From: an uncultured Prevotella sp.
GTDB taxonomy: Bacteria > Bacteroidota > Bacteroidia > Bacteroidales > Bacteroidaceae
DNA: 42,516 bases
Assembly (NCBI GenBank): GCA_905233985.1
Contig: CAJOFA010000019.1
Location: forward strand, 1-42,516
Reading direction: 5' to 3'
Both the position numbers and the translations under genes were made by a program. Below the pieces are notes generated by a model. That model saw nothing but the letters and a program-made list of their open reading frames with translations, was not told the origin of the DNA and did no database searches. Below are positions 8,870 through 17,790 of this stretch, in pieces; within the stretch, counting starts at the first letter, position 1, and each line of letters starts with the position of its first letter.

Positions 8870-10828
8870 ATGTTTAATCTTCGCCGATTAGGTGCCTTCA
8901 CCCCCTTGGTAGCAGTACTGCTAAACCTGCTGCTGGCCTATGTGGTTTACTTCATTGCCCGCATAGCCTATCTGCTGGAGAACTTCAGCTTCTTCAGTCA
9001 GGGGCTGTCGTTCTCACATGTAATGGAACTGGCAGGCGGAGGTTTGGTCTTCGACACCTCAGCCATTCTGGTGACTAACATTCCCTATATGGTCTGTATG
9101 CTGTTCCCACTGCACTTCAAGGAAACGAAGGTGTGGCAACAGATATGCCGCTGGCTTTACCTTGGCATTAACGGACTTGCGCTGGCTGTTAACCTGTGTG
9201 ATGCTGTGTATTTCCCCTTTACCATGCGACGCACGACAACCACCGTGTTCAGCGAATTCTCCAACGAGGGCAATCTCGGTTCCATTTTCTTCACCGAAAC
9301 ATTGCGCCACTTCTATCTGGTCATCTTGTTTGCCGTCGTCATGTGGGGCATGTATAAGCTTTATCAGGAGACACGGTTGGAGCGCAAGAACCTCAGTTGG
9401 TGGCGTTACAGTTTAGTCACGCTGCTTTCCATGCTCGTTATGGCGCCGTTCGTGGTAGCAGGTATTCGTGGTGGCTTTACCACCGCCGTACGCCCTATCA
9501 CCATTAGCAATGCCAACCAGTATGCAGAGCGTCCCGTTGAGGCAGCGTTGGTACTGAACACACCTTTCTCGCTTTATCGTACCATTGGGAAGGATGTGTT
9601 TGTCGTGCCCGAATACTTCGCCACAGAGGAAGAAATGGCAGCGGTCTATTCACCCATCCATGCTACAGACACCATAACTCCCATGATTAAGAAAAACGTC
9701 GTGGTGCTTATCGTTGAGAGTTTCGGTCGTGAGTACATTGGAGCCCTGAACCAGACGCTGGAGCATGGGCAATACAAGGGCTATACACCCTGTGTTGACT
9801 CGCTCATCAGCCGTAGTGTGACGTTCAGTCACTCCTATTGCAACGGAAGGAAGAGCATTGACGGAATGCCCAGCATCCTGAGCAGTATTCCGATGTTCGT
9901 GGAGCCCTTCTTCCTTACACCGTCCTCTATGAATCATGTCAGCGGCATCGCATCGCTTTTGGCTGGCGAGGGCTATGAGACGGCATTCTTCCACGGAGCA
10001 CAGCGTGGCTCTATGGGTTTTCAGGCCTTTGCCCGCAGCACGGGCTTCCAGCAATACTATGGCCGTGAGGACTATTGCGAGGACAGCCGTTTCGGGGGTG
10101 ATGCCGACTTTGACGGCACGTGGGCCATCTGGGATGAGCCGTTTATGCAGTACTTTGCCGCTAAGATGTCGGAAATGCACGAACCCTTCATGACTGCCAT
10201 CTTTACCGCCAGCAGCCACCATCCCTATGTCGTGCCTGAACAATACAAGGAGCAGTACCCCGAGGAGGGCATCATCATCCATAAGTGCATCCGTTACACC
10301 GACATGGCCATCGGCAAGTTCTTTGAACGAGCCAGCAAAGAGCCGTGGTTCAAGAATACCATCTTCGTGCTCACCAGCGATCACACCAACCTCTCTGACC
10401 ATGCGGAATATCAGACTGACATAGGCGGTTTCTGTTCACCTATCATTATCTTTGATCCCAGTGGTGAGCTGGAGCCGCGTATGGAACAGAAGATAGCACA
10501 GCAGATAGATATCCTGCCCACGCTCATGGGCCTGCTGCACTATCCCAAGCCTTTCTTCGCTTTCGGCATTGACGTGCTGAACACCCCGGCAGAACAGACA
10601 TGGGCGGTAAACTACTTGAACGGTGTCTATCAGTATGTGAAGCAGGGCCATGTGCTGCAGTTTGACGGAGAGCAATGCAAAGGCTATTATGCGCTCAGCG
10701 ATTCCCTTATGCAGCATAACCTGCTGGACCGACAGTCAGAGGAACAGAAAAACATGGAACGTGAGTTGAAGGCCATCATCCAACAGTACATGACCCGCAT
10801 GACGCAGGACCGCCTCCGTGCAGAATAA
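8870..10828 (+). CDS. LtaS/MdoB-like sulfatase-fold transferase, copy 1
   Basis: A 652-residue inner-membrane protein with about five N-terminal transmembrane helices (residues 1-200) and a periplasmic alkaline-phosphatase-fold domain from about 270. Catalytic-site elements are visible: VVVLIVESFGREY with the metal-binding Glu, GRKSIDGMPSI with a Ser where LtaS has its Thr nucleophile, and TSDHT with metal-binding Asp and His. Relatives transfer phosphoglycerol or phosphoethanolamine to lipids, glycans or periplasmic polymers; the substrate here is unknown. It follows the ATPase by 21 bases. Its stop is 1 bp from the stop of the oppositely oriented paralogue. Confidence 0.85.
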   Translation: MFNLRRLGAFTPLVAVLLNLLLAYVVYFIARIAYLLENFSFFSQGLSFSHVMELAGGGLVFDTSAILVTNIPYMVCMLFPLHFKETKVWQQICRWLYLGINGLALAVNLCDAVYFPFTMRRTTTTVFSEFSNEGNLGSIFFTETLRHFYLVILFAVVMWGMYKLYQETRLERKNLSWWRYSLVTLLSMLVMAPFVVAGIRGGFTTAVRPITISNANQYAERPVEAALVLNTPFSLYRTIGKDVFVVPEYFATEEEMAAVYSPIHATDTITPMIKKNVVVLIVESFGREYIGALNQTLEHGQYKGYTPCVDSLISRSVTFSHSYCNGRKSIDGMPSILSSIPMFVEPFFLTPSSMNHVSGIASLLAGEGYETAFFHGAQRGSMGFQAFARSTGFQQYYGREDYCEDSRFGGDADFDGTWAIWDEPFMQYFAAKMSEMHEPFMTAIFTASSHHPYVVPEQYKEQYPEEGIIIHKCIRYTDMAIGKFFERASKEPWFKNTIFVLTSDHTNLSDHAEYQTDIGGFCSPIIIFDPSGELEPRMEQKIAQQIDILPTLMGLLHYPKPFFAFGIDVLNTPAEQTWAVNYLNGVYQYVKQGHVLQFDGEQCKGYYALSDSLMQHNLLDRQSEEQKNMERELKAIIQQYMTRMTQDRLRAE

Positions 10829-10829
10829 A

Positions 10830-12656
10830 CTATCGGTTGCGTAGGTCGGCTGACGTAGCCTGTAACAGCGCCTTGCCCAATTGGGTGAGGCGCTTGGTGT
10901 CTGTGGACTGGTCAACAATGACCTGCTCACTATTGAGGTCATAGACGACGAAGCCAGTGGAATCTACCAGCGAGAAGCCATTGATATAGGTATGATAGGC
11001 AAAAGGATAGCGGTAGCTGCTGCTCAGCACGTCACGGCTGAAGGCGTATTCATCATGGGGAAGCCCAAGCTGTGCCAACAGCGTGGCGGCAAGGTCTGAC
11101 TGATTACAAATGGTGTTGACAGTACGCGGCTCCCTCACAGCACCCCCAACCCAGATCATCGGAATACGGTTACGCAGCTGTTTCGTCTCGTCTATGTCAC
11201 CATAGTTGATGCTATGGTCAGGCAGCAGGATGACCAGCGTGTTGTCCCATGCCGGTGATTGTCGCAGCTTCGCCATGAAGTCGCCGATACACTGGTCAAG
11301 ATAATAGAAGGCATTGAGCACTTCGTCATCAAACTGCTGCATAGGCACGTCCCACGGCTCATGGCTCGACAAGGTGCTGAAGCCAATAAGGAAAGGTCGT
11401 TGCCCCTCTGCCTCATGATGCTCTGTAACCATCGTCATCAGCGTGTTAAAAGTAATATCATCGCGTACCCCCCAACTTGCAGAGTTCTGTTCTTCCGCCG
11501 TATAGTCGGTCTGCCACGTCAGCTGTTCAAAGCCGCCTGACACCAAGTAGCCACGCATATTGGTGAAGTTGATGTCGCCGCCATAGAGGTAGAACGTGCG
11601 GTAGTTTCTCTGCTGTTGCAGCGTGCGGGCGATGTTGGGCAGTGTCTGCGACTTGGCGGGCATCTTCATCACCGACATAGTAGGGAACGACGGATAGCCG
11701 CTCCATGTGCAGAGCGTGCCGCGGTCTGTGCGCCACGTGTTGCCATAGCAGTTGACGAAGTTGATGCCCTCATGTGCCAGTCGATTCAGGTTCGGCATGA
11801 TGTCCGTGCGTCCGCCTATCTCCGTGAACTCACCGCCTGCACTCTCCATCAGAATGACAATGATGTTGGGTGTCTGTGTAGTCAGCAGCGTGTCGGTGTC
11901 TATGCTCGTTGTGGGGAAGCAGTCGCTAAGAATCTGTTTGCACTTTGCCTCGTCCATGTATTCATAGTCAACAATGTCGCCTGCCGTCTTCTCGAACGAG
12001 GCAAAGAACGAGAACACGGGATTTATGGCCGAATGGTTCAGAAACTGGTTCTGCGAATAATATACCTGTCCGATGTTCGTCGTCGATTCATCCGTGCCGC
12101 CACGAATGCCAATGACCATGAACGGTATCAGCGCCACCATCAAAGCGGTGAACAGCCACCTGTGACGACAGGCTTCAGTCGGAAGCTTAGGTCTCGTAAA
12201 CAGCCACCCCATGAATCCCATGAGTCCTATAAGCCCTATAAGCCTCACGACAATATACCCCCAACTGACGCTGGTAAAGGCATCACCCGGAGTACTCAGG
12301 AATTGCAGACACGCCGCGTCGAGCTTGAAGCCCCAGAAGGGATAGAGGCTGGTGTCTGCCACGAAAGCCAGCGCAAAGGCAGCGGCTATGAAGAAACAGT
12401 AATAGCGGAGCACATGTTTCTGCAGCAGGTCACAGCGTTTCCACCACAGCGAGACGATGACTACTATGAAGGGAATGATGAGAAAGTAAAGCGCCGTACT
12501 GAGGTCAAGCGACAACCCGTGCCACAGCACGTCCCATACGTCACCCATACCGAAGTCATGCCCTTCACGGTTCATGAGCATGAACACTACCTTGGCACCG
12601 ACGAACGTCAGCACCAGCAGGACGTATATCTTCAGTAAATATAAAAGTCTTTTCAT
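10830..12656 (-). CDS. LtaS/MdoB-like sulfatase-fold transferase, copy 2
   Basis: A 608-residue membrane enzyme of the same superfamily as copy 1 but clearly divergent. It has five N-terminal transmembrane helices followed by a periplasmic domain. The active site reads NIIVILMESAGGEF (metal Glu), WRTDRGTLC with a probable Thr nucleophile in place of the Ser of copy 1, and LLPDHSINYGD (Asp and His). It begins 8 bases after msbA on the same strand, so the two are likely one transcript. This suggests that the enzyme modifies the envelope lipid or glycolipid that MsbA flips. The exact donor and acceptor are not predictable. Confidence 0.85.
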   Translation of the reverse strand: MKRLLYLLKIYVLLVLTFVGAKVVFMLMNREGHDFGMGDVWDVLWHGLSLDLSTALYFLIIPFIVVIVSLWWKRCDLLQKHVLRYYCFFIAAAFALAFVADTSLYPFWGFKLDAACLQFLSTPGDAFTSVSWGYIVVRLIGLIGLMGFMGWLFTRPKLPTEACRHRWLFTALMVALIPFMVIGIRGGTDESTTNIGQVYYSQNQFLNHSAINPVFSFFASFEKTAGDIVDYEYMDEAKCKQILSDCFPTTSIDTDTLLTTQTPNIIVILMESAGGEFTEIGGRTDIMPNLNRLAHEGINFVNCYGNTWRTDRGTLCTWSGYPSFPTMSVMKMPAKSQTLPNIARTLQQQRNYRTFYLYGGDINFTNMRGYLVSGGFEQLTWQTDYTAEEQNSASWGVRDDITFNTLMTMVTEHHEAEGQRPFLIGFSTLSSHEPWDVPMQQFDDEVLNAFYYLDQCIGDFMAKLRQSPAWDNTLVILLPDHSINYGDIDETKQLRNRIPMIWVGGAVREPRTVNTICNQSDLAATLLAQLGLPHDEYAFSRDVLSSSYRYPFAYHTYINGFSLVDSTGFVVYDLNSEQVIVDQSTDTKRLTQLGKALLQATSADLRNR

Positions 12657-12664
12657 TCCACGCT

Positions 12665-14566
12665 CTACAAACTCTGCATATCATTCAGCTTCTTGTAGTA
12701 CCCGTCAATGGTAAGCAGCTCGTCATGTGTGCCACGCTCTACGATGCGTCCTTCGTGCAGCACGACAATTTCATCAGCGTTCTTGATGGTACTGAGTCGG
12801 TGGGCAATGGCTACGGTGGTACGCGTCTTCATCAGTCGCTCCAGCGCGTCCTGCACCAGCCGCTCGCTTTCGGTGTCGAGAGCCGACGTCGCCTCGTCAA
12901 GGATAAGGATGGGCGGGTTCTTCAGAATGGCACGGGCAATACTGACACGCTGACGCTGTCCGCCACTGAGTCGTCCGCCTCGGTCGCCGATGTTTGTATC
13001 GAAGCCCTGTTCCGACTGCATAATGAAGTCGTAGGCATTGGCGATGCGGGCAGCCTCTTCGGTAGCAGCGGCTACGGAGCCCGTAGGCAATCCCTCCCCC
13101 TTGGGGGAGTTGGAGGGAGTTCCAAACTCAATATTATTCCTGAACGAGTCATTGAACAAAATAGCCTCTTGGTTCACGTTGCCTATCAGCTTGCGCAGGT
13201 CGTGCACGCCCAGGTCTTTCACGTTGATGCCGTCAATGAGCACTTCGCCCTTCTGCACGTCGTAGTAACGAGGTATAAGGTCCACCAGCGTTGATTTGCC
13301 CGAACCCGATTGTCCCACAATGGCAATGGTCTTGCCCTTGGGAATGACGAGGTTGATGTCACGCAGCACCCACTGGGGTTCCTCTTGTTCCTTGTTTCCT
13401 GCCCCTTGCTCCTTTTCTCGATATCCAAACCATACGCCACGAAGCTCTATCTGGTGCTCGAAGGTGTCGAGGCGTTTGGGGTGTGCCGGGTCCTTGATGG
13501 TGTTCTCTGCCTGCAGAATCTTGTCCACGCGCTCCATCGACGCCAAACCCTTCGGAATATTATAGCCGGCCTTCGAGAACTCCTTGAGCGGGTTGATGAT
13601 GCTGTAAAGCATGACCATATAATAGATGAAAAGCGGGCCCGACAGCGTCTCGGTGTTCAGCACGAGCATACCGCCGAACCACAGCACAATGACAATCATC
13701 ACCGTACCCAGAAACTCACTCATGGGATGAGCCAGCTGCTGGCGTATGTTTACACGCTTGATGTCGTCGCGGTAGGCAGAGTTCACCGTGTCGAACTTAC
13801 GGCGCATCTTCTCCTCGGCATTGAATGCCTTGATGATGCGCAGTCCGCCCAGCGTCTCCTCCACCACGCTCATGGTGTCGCTCCACAATGCCTGTGCCTT
13901 GATGCTCTGTGCTTTCAGCTTACGGCCTACGAACCCCATGAACCATCCCATGATAGGCACGATGATGAGCGTGAAGAGCGTCAGCTGCCACGAGATGAAG
14001 AGCAACGTGACGAAGTAGCCCACAATCAGAATAGGATTCTTGAACAACATGTCGAGGCTCGACATGATGCTGTTCTCTATCTCTTGCACGTCGCCGCTCA
14101 TACGGGCAATAATGTCGCCTTTGCGTTCCTCCGAGAAGAAACCCAACGGCAGCGCCGTAATCTTTTGGTACAGCTGGTTGCGGATGTCACGCACCACTCC
14201 CGTGCGGATAGGCACCATTGTAGCCGATGACAGGAAGTAGGCACTTGTCTTCATGGCTGTGGTCAGCGCAAGGAACAGCCCGATGAATAACAGTGTCGTC
14301 GTCGGGCCGTAGTCAGCCAGCAACCCGTTTACGTAGTAGTTCATGTTGTTCATCAGCACCGCCTCGGCGTTCTGCCAGTCCCACGCCATGACGCTTGTAG
14401 CGGTCTCGGCATCGCCTGTCTTGAAGATGATTTGCAGAATGGGAATGAGTGCGGCAAACGAGAAGATGTTTAGCACCACTGACAAGATGTTGAAGATGAC
14501 CGACAACACCAGGTATCTCTTGTATGGCGGCACAAAGCGCCGCAGCACTTGCAGAAATTCTTTCAT
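12665..14566 (-). CDS. msbA: MsbA-like lipid-exporting ABC transporter
   Basis: A fused membrane-plus-ATPase half-transporter of 633 residues, functioning as a homodimer that flips lipid A core or related lipids. Six transmembrane helices occupy about 15-330. The nucleotide-binding domain starts near 365, with Walker A GQSGSGKST (about 418-426), signature LSGGQRQR (about 533-540), Walker B ILILDEATSALD and H-loop AHRLST. Two repeat-like patches stand out in the ATPase domain. One is a Lys-Glu-Gln-rich stretch just before the Walker A strand (DNA 13378-13425); the other is TPSNSPKGEGLPTGS after NNIEFG (13078-13122), encoded by a CTCCCCC/GGGGGAG palindrome. Both are in surface-loop positions and all motifs are intact, so function is probably kept. 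Confidence 0.93.
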   Translation of the reverse strand: MKEFLQVLRRFVPPYKRYLVLSVIFNILSVVLNIFSFAALIPILQIIFKTGDAETATSVMAWDWQNAEAVLMNNMNYYVNGLLADYGPTTTLLFIGLFLALTTAMKTSAYFLSSATMVPIRTGVVRDIRNQLYQKITALPLGFFSEERKGDIIARMSGDVQEIENSIMSSLDMLFKNPILIVGYFVTLLFISWQLTLFTLIIVPIMGWFMGFVGRKLKAQSIKAQALWSDTMSVVEETLGGLRIIKAFNAEEKMRRKFDTVNSAYRDDIKRVNIRQQLAHPMSEFLGTVMIVIVLWFGGMLVLNTETLSGPLFIYYMVMLYSIINPLKEFSKAGYNIPKGLASMERVDKILQAENTIKDPAHPKRLDTFEHQIELRGVWFGYREKEQGAGNKEQEEPQWVLRDINLVIPKGKTIAIVGQSGSGKSTLVDLIPRYYDVQKGEVLIDGINVKDLGVHDLRKLIGNVNQEAILFNDSFRNNIEFGTPSNSPKGEGLPTGSVAAATEEAARIANAYDFIMQSEQGFDTNIGDRGGRLSGGQRQRVSIARAILKNPPILILDEATSALDTESERLVQDALERLMKTRTTVAIAHRLSTIKNADEIVVLHEGRIVERGTHDELLTIDGYYKKLNDMQSL

Positions 14567-14598
14567 GACACAAATCCGTTCCTAACATAACGACGCTG

Positions 14599-14630
14599 CA
14601 AAGATAGTGTAAACCGAGCGAAAAACCAAA
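14599..14630 (-). promoter_or_regulatory. msbA: Promoter of the msbA operon
   Basis: The minus strand reads TTTG (14627-14630), exactly 20 bases, then TATCTTTG (14599-14606), which starts transcription about 25 bases before the msbA start codon. Confidence 0.75.
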
Positions 14631-14682
14631 GGAAAACCTTTTTTTCTTTGTTTATCCGAGGTGTGGCCTGTCCCTTTTTTCG

Positions 14683-14757
14683 TATATTTGCAGATTTTTA
14701 ACGTGGAACTTATCCGAGAATCGAATTAAAATGCCTACCTTTGTTGACGTAAATCAA
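14683..14757 (+). promoter_or_regulatory. Likely promoter region of the GH127 gene, with a dyad
   Basis: Two matches to the TAnnTTTG element occur before the start at 14769: TATATTTG at 14683-14690 and TACCTTTG at 14736-14743. Neither has a clean TTTG at the ideal distance. A small dyad (GTTGA/TCAAC, about 14742-14757) overlaps the second and could be an operator, as expected for a polysaccharide-use gene. This is tentative. Confidence 0.4.
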
Positions 14758-14768
14758 CGTATATCAAT

Positions 14769-17168
14769 ATGAAACATATCAAGACTACTGTTATTACACG
14801 TTTGGCATGGACCCTAATACTGGCTACTGCCGTGGTGATAGGAAATGCACAAGACAAACTGTATGCCGATGAGTTCCCACTCGGCGATGTGACTTTGTTG
14901 AACGGACCGCTGAAGAAAGCGCGTGACCTGAACATCCGCATGTTGTTGCAATATGACAGCGACCGACTGTTGGCTCCCTATCTGAAGGAGGCAGGACTGA
15001 CACCGAAAAGTAAGTCGTATCCCAACTGGGACGGACTGGATGGACATGTGGGTGGTCATTATCTGACGGCGATGGCCATCAATGCCGCTACGGGTAGCGA
15101 GGAATGTCGCCAGCGCATGGAGTATTTCATCAGTGAGTTGCAGGCTTGTGCCGATGCCAATGCCAAAAACCATCCCGAGTGGGGCAAGGGCTATGTGGGA
15201 GGTGTGCCGGGCAGCGACCGCGTCTGGGGCAACTTCAAGAAGGGCGACTTCGGTGCTTACTATGGTGCGTGGGTGCCTTTCTATAATATTCATAAGATGT
15301 ACGCCGGATTGCGCGATGCCTGGCTCTACTGCGGAAACGAACAGGCTAAGCAGCTCTTCCTCGGCTTCTGCGACTGGGCTATTGACCTTACCGCAGGACT
15401 ATCGGATGCCCAGATGGAGCGTGTCCTCGACACAGAGCACGGCGGTATGAACGAGGTGCTGGCTGATGCCTATGCCATCACAGGTCAGCAGAAATACCTC
15501 GACGTAGCCAAGCGGTTCTCACACCGCCGACTGCTGACGCCGCTTTCGCAGCGCCGTGACTGTCTGGACAACATGCATGCCAACACGCAGGTGCCGAAGG
15601 TTATCGGTTTTGAGCGTATCGCAGAACTGGTTGGCGACGAAGCTTATCATAATGCCGGCGCTTTCTTCTGGGAGATTGTGACGGGGGAGCGCTCTCTCGC
15701 TTTCGGTGGTAACTCGCGCCGTGAGCATTTCCCCAGCAAGGAGGCTTGTCAGGACTTTGTGAACGACATCGACGGACCCGAGACCTGCAACACCAACAAC
15801 ATGCTGAAGCTTACTGAGGATCTGCATCGTCGTAATCCCGAGGCCCGCTATGCTGATTTCTATGAGTTGGCAACCTTCAACCATATCCTCTCTTCACAAC
15901 ATCCAGAGCACGGCGGTTATGTCTATTTCACCTCTGCCCGTCCGCGTCATTATCGTAACTACTCGGCACCCAATGAGGCCATGTGGTGCTGTGTGGGCAC
16001 GGGTATGGAGAATCATGGCAAGTATGGACAGTTTATTTATACTCATAAGGGTGATGCTTTGTTCGTCAACCTTTTTGTAGCATCAGAACTGAATTGGAAG
16101 GAGAAGAATATTCAGATTCGTCAGGAGACAAACTTCCCCTATGCTGAGACCAGTCGCCTCACCATCACAAAGGGCAAAGGGAAGTTCGCCCTTCAGGTGC
16201 GCTATCCGGGTTGGGTGAGTCCCGGCCAGTTCTCTGTGAAGGTGAATGGTCAGCCTGTCAGCATTATTACTGGTCCGTCTTCGTATGTTACCATCGACCG
16301 TCAGTGGAAGAAAGGCGACGTCATTGACATCCAGTTCCCCATGCACAACAGCGTGAAGTATTTGCCCAACCTGTCACAGTATATTGCCCTGATGCACGGT
16401 CCCATCATGTTGGCTATGAAGACGGGTACGGAAGACCTTGCTATGCTGGTAGCCGACGACAGTCGTTTCGGACAGTTAGCTGTCGGTAAGAAGCTGCCCA
16501 TTGACCAGGCACCTATCCTGATTAATAATGACATTGAGGGTATTGCCGGCCAGCTGCAGCCCATAGCAGGTAAACCGCTCCATTTCACCCTTTCGACCAA
16601 GATGGTCAACGAAATTCGCAACGAGCTGATGCCCTTCTTCGAGCTCCACGATGCCCGTTACATGATGTACTGGCTCGCGCTGTCGGAGGATAACTACAAA
16701 GATTATCTCGACAATCTTGCCAAACAGGAACAGGAGCGTCAGGAACTCGAAGCCCGTACAACAGACAAGGTACAGCCTGGCGAACAGCAGCCAGAGAGTG
16801 ACCACTTCATGGAAACCGACGAATCGTTCACAGGAAATACCAATGACGTATTCTTCCGTGATGCTCGCGATGGTCATTATTTCAGCTACCTGATGCAGAC
16901 GGGGGGCAACACCAGTCTCTCATTGCGTCTGCAGTACTGGGGCGTGGGTGAATGGAAGTCCCATGAGTTCGATGTCTTTATTGATGATGTGCTGGTGACG
17001 TCGGTCAACAATACGGGCAAATATCGTATCTCCAAGTTCATCTATGAGACGTATGACATCCCGTCAGACGTGCTGAAAGGCAAGACGCAGGTACGTGTCA
17101 AGTTCGTGGCCAAACCGCATAAGCAGATTGGCGAGATCTATGGAGTCAGATTAGTCAAGAATCAATGA
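14769..17168 (+). CDS. GH127 beta-L-arabinofuranosidase-like enzyme
   Basis: A 799-residue exported glycoside hydrolase of family 127 (formerly DUF1680). A signal peptide ends near residue 27 (VVIGNA-QD). The (alpha/alpha) catalytic domain starts with LGDVTLLNGPLKKARDLN. The zinc-site residues known from the Bifidobacterium enzyme HypBA1 (Glu, Cys, Cys, Cys) are present: E338 and C340 in GPETCN, and the pair C407-C408 in MWCCVGTG. The C-terminal part (after about 690) forms an extra beta-sandwich, probably a DUF4986/DUF6805-type appendage. It would release arabinofuranosyl residues from plant or microbial glycans in the periplasm. There is no SusC/SusD pair next to it, so it is not in an evident polysaccharide-utilisation locus. 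Confidence 0.9.
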   Translation: MKHIKTTVITRLAWTLILATAVVIGNAQDKLYADEFPLGDVTLLNGPLKKARDLNIRMLLQYDSDRLLAPYLKEAGLTPKSKSYPNWDGLDGHVGGHYLTAMAINAATGSEECRQRMEYFISELQACADANAKNHPEWGKGYVGGVPGSDRVWGNFKKGDFGAYYGAWVPFYNIHKMYAGLRDAWLYCGNEQAKQLFLGFCDWAIDLTAGLSDAQMERVLDTEHGGMNEVLADAYAITGQQKYLDVAKRFSHRRLLTPLSQRRDCLDNMHANTQVPKVIGFERIAELVGDEAYHNAGAFFWEIVTGERSLAFGGNSRREHFPSKEACQDFVNDIDGPETCNTNNMLKLTEDLHRRNPEARYADFYELATFNHILSSQHPEHGGYVYFTSARPRHYRNYSAPNEAMWCCVGTGMENHGKYGQFIYTHKGDALFVNLFVASELNWKEKNIQIRQETNFPYAETSRLTITKGKGKFALQVRYPGWVSPGQFSVKVNGQPVSIITGPSSYVTIDRQWKKGDVIDIQFPMHNSVKYLPNLSQYIALMHGPIMLAMKTGTEDLAMLVADDSRFGQLAVGKKLPIDQAPILINNDIEGIAGQLQPIAGKPLHFTLSTKMVNEIRNELMPFFELHDARYMMYWLALSEDNYKDYLDNLAKQEQERQELEARTTDKVQPGEQQPESDHFMETDESFTGNTNDVFFRDARDGHYFSYLMQTGGNTSLSLRLQYWGVGEWKSHEFDVFIDDVLVTSVNNTGKYRISKFIYETYDIPSDVLKGKTQVRVKFVAKPHKQIGEIYGVRLVKNQ

Positions 17169-17243
17169 TGACCATGCTGCTTGTAGCAGTTTACAAAATA
17201 ATAAAGTTCTTCAAGAAAAATCATAAAGTCGTGTAGTTTTTCG

Positions 17244-17251
17244 TAACTTTG
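17244..17251 (+). promoter_or_regulatory. Putative -7 element before the ECF sigma gene
   Basis: TAACTTTG at 17244-17251 fits the Bacteroidota -7 element; no clear TTTG is seen 20 bases upstream. It overlaps an upstream TTG codon at 17249, which argues for the ATG at 17294 as the true start of the sigma factor. Confidence 0.45.
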
Positions 17252-17293
17252 TTGCGTCTAATGGGTGTAAGATTCAAAAAACAGACGAGACAA

Positions 17294-17776
17294 ATGAATG
17301 GATTAGAACGACAGTTTGCGCAAACCCTAGCGGAACACAAAAGCACCATCTACACCGTGTGCTACATGTTCTCGCAAGATGCTGACGAGGTGAACGACCT
17401 GTTTCAGGAGGTACTAGTCAATCTTTGGAAAGGCTTTGAATACTTCGAGCATCGCTCAGACATCAAGACGTGGATTTACCGCGTCGCCCTGAACACCTGT
17501 ATCTCTATAGACAGAAAGAAGAAGCGACGCGCATCCGATGTCAGGCTGACAATGGACATCAACCTCTTTGAAGACCGTGACGAGGACACCCGCCAGGTGG
17601 ACATGCTCCACAAGCGTATTTCCAAGTTGCAACCCTTCGACCGTGCGATTGTCCTGCTCTGGCTCGAAAACCTCAGCTATGAGGAAATCGGACAGATAGT
17701 CGGTATCACAGCTAAGAATGTCAGCGTCCGTCTGTTCAGAATCCGTGAGCAGTTAAAACAAATGTCAAACGATTAA
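17294..17776 (+). CDS. ECF-type RNA polymerase sigma factor
   Basis: A 160-residue sigma-70-family factor with only regions 2 and 4, as in ECF sigmas. Region 2 is seen in DADEVNDLFQEVLVNLWKG and the following IKTWIYRVALNTCI. Region 4, the -35-binding helix-turn-helix, is seen in LSYEEIGQIVGITAKNVSVRLFRIRE. The frame could begin at a TTG at 17249, but that overlaps a promoter-like element, and the ATG MNGLERQF gives the standard N-terminus. The next gene, 14 bases downstream, encodes a small membrane protein, so the pair may form a sigma factor and membrane partner unit. No SusC/FecR-type transducer is adjacent, so the signal is unknown. Confidence 0.9.
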   Translation: MNGLERQFAQTLAEHKSTIYTVCYMFSQDADEVNDLFQEVLVNLWKGFEYFEHRSDIKTWIYRVALNTCISIDRKKKRRASDVRLTMDINLFEDRDEDTRQVDMLHKRISKLQPFDRAIVLLWLENLSYEEIGQIVGITAKNVSVRLFRIREQLKQMSND

Positions 17777-17790
17777 AAAACTTACCCATT

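Noticed and set aside
9650..10402. 250-codon minus-strand open frame
   Set aside because: Antisense to the first sulfatase-fold gene; no promoter or family features.
11616..12638. 340-codon plus-strand open frame
   Set aside because: Antisense to the second sulfatase-fold gene, whose motifs are complete; the antisense product is His- and Arg-rich nonsense.
13310..14230. 306-codon plus-strand open frame
   Set aside because: Antisense shadow of msbA; no family features.
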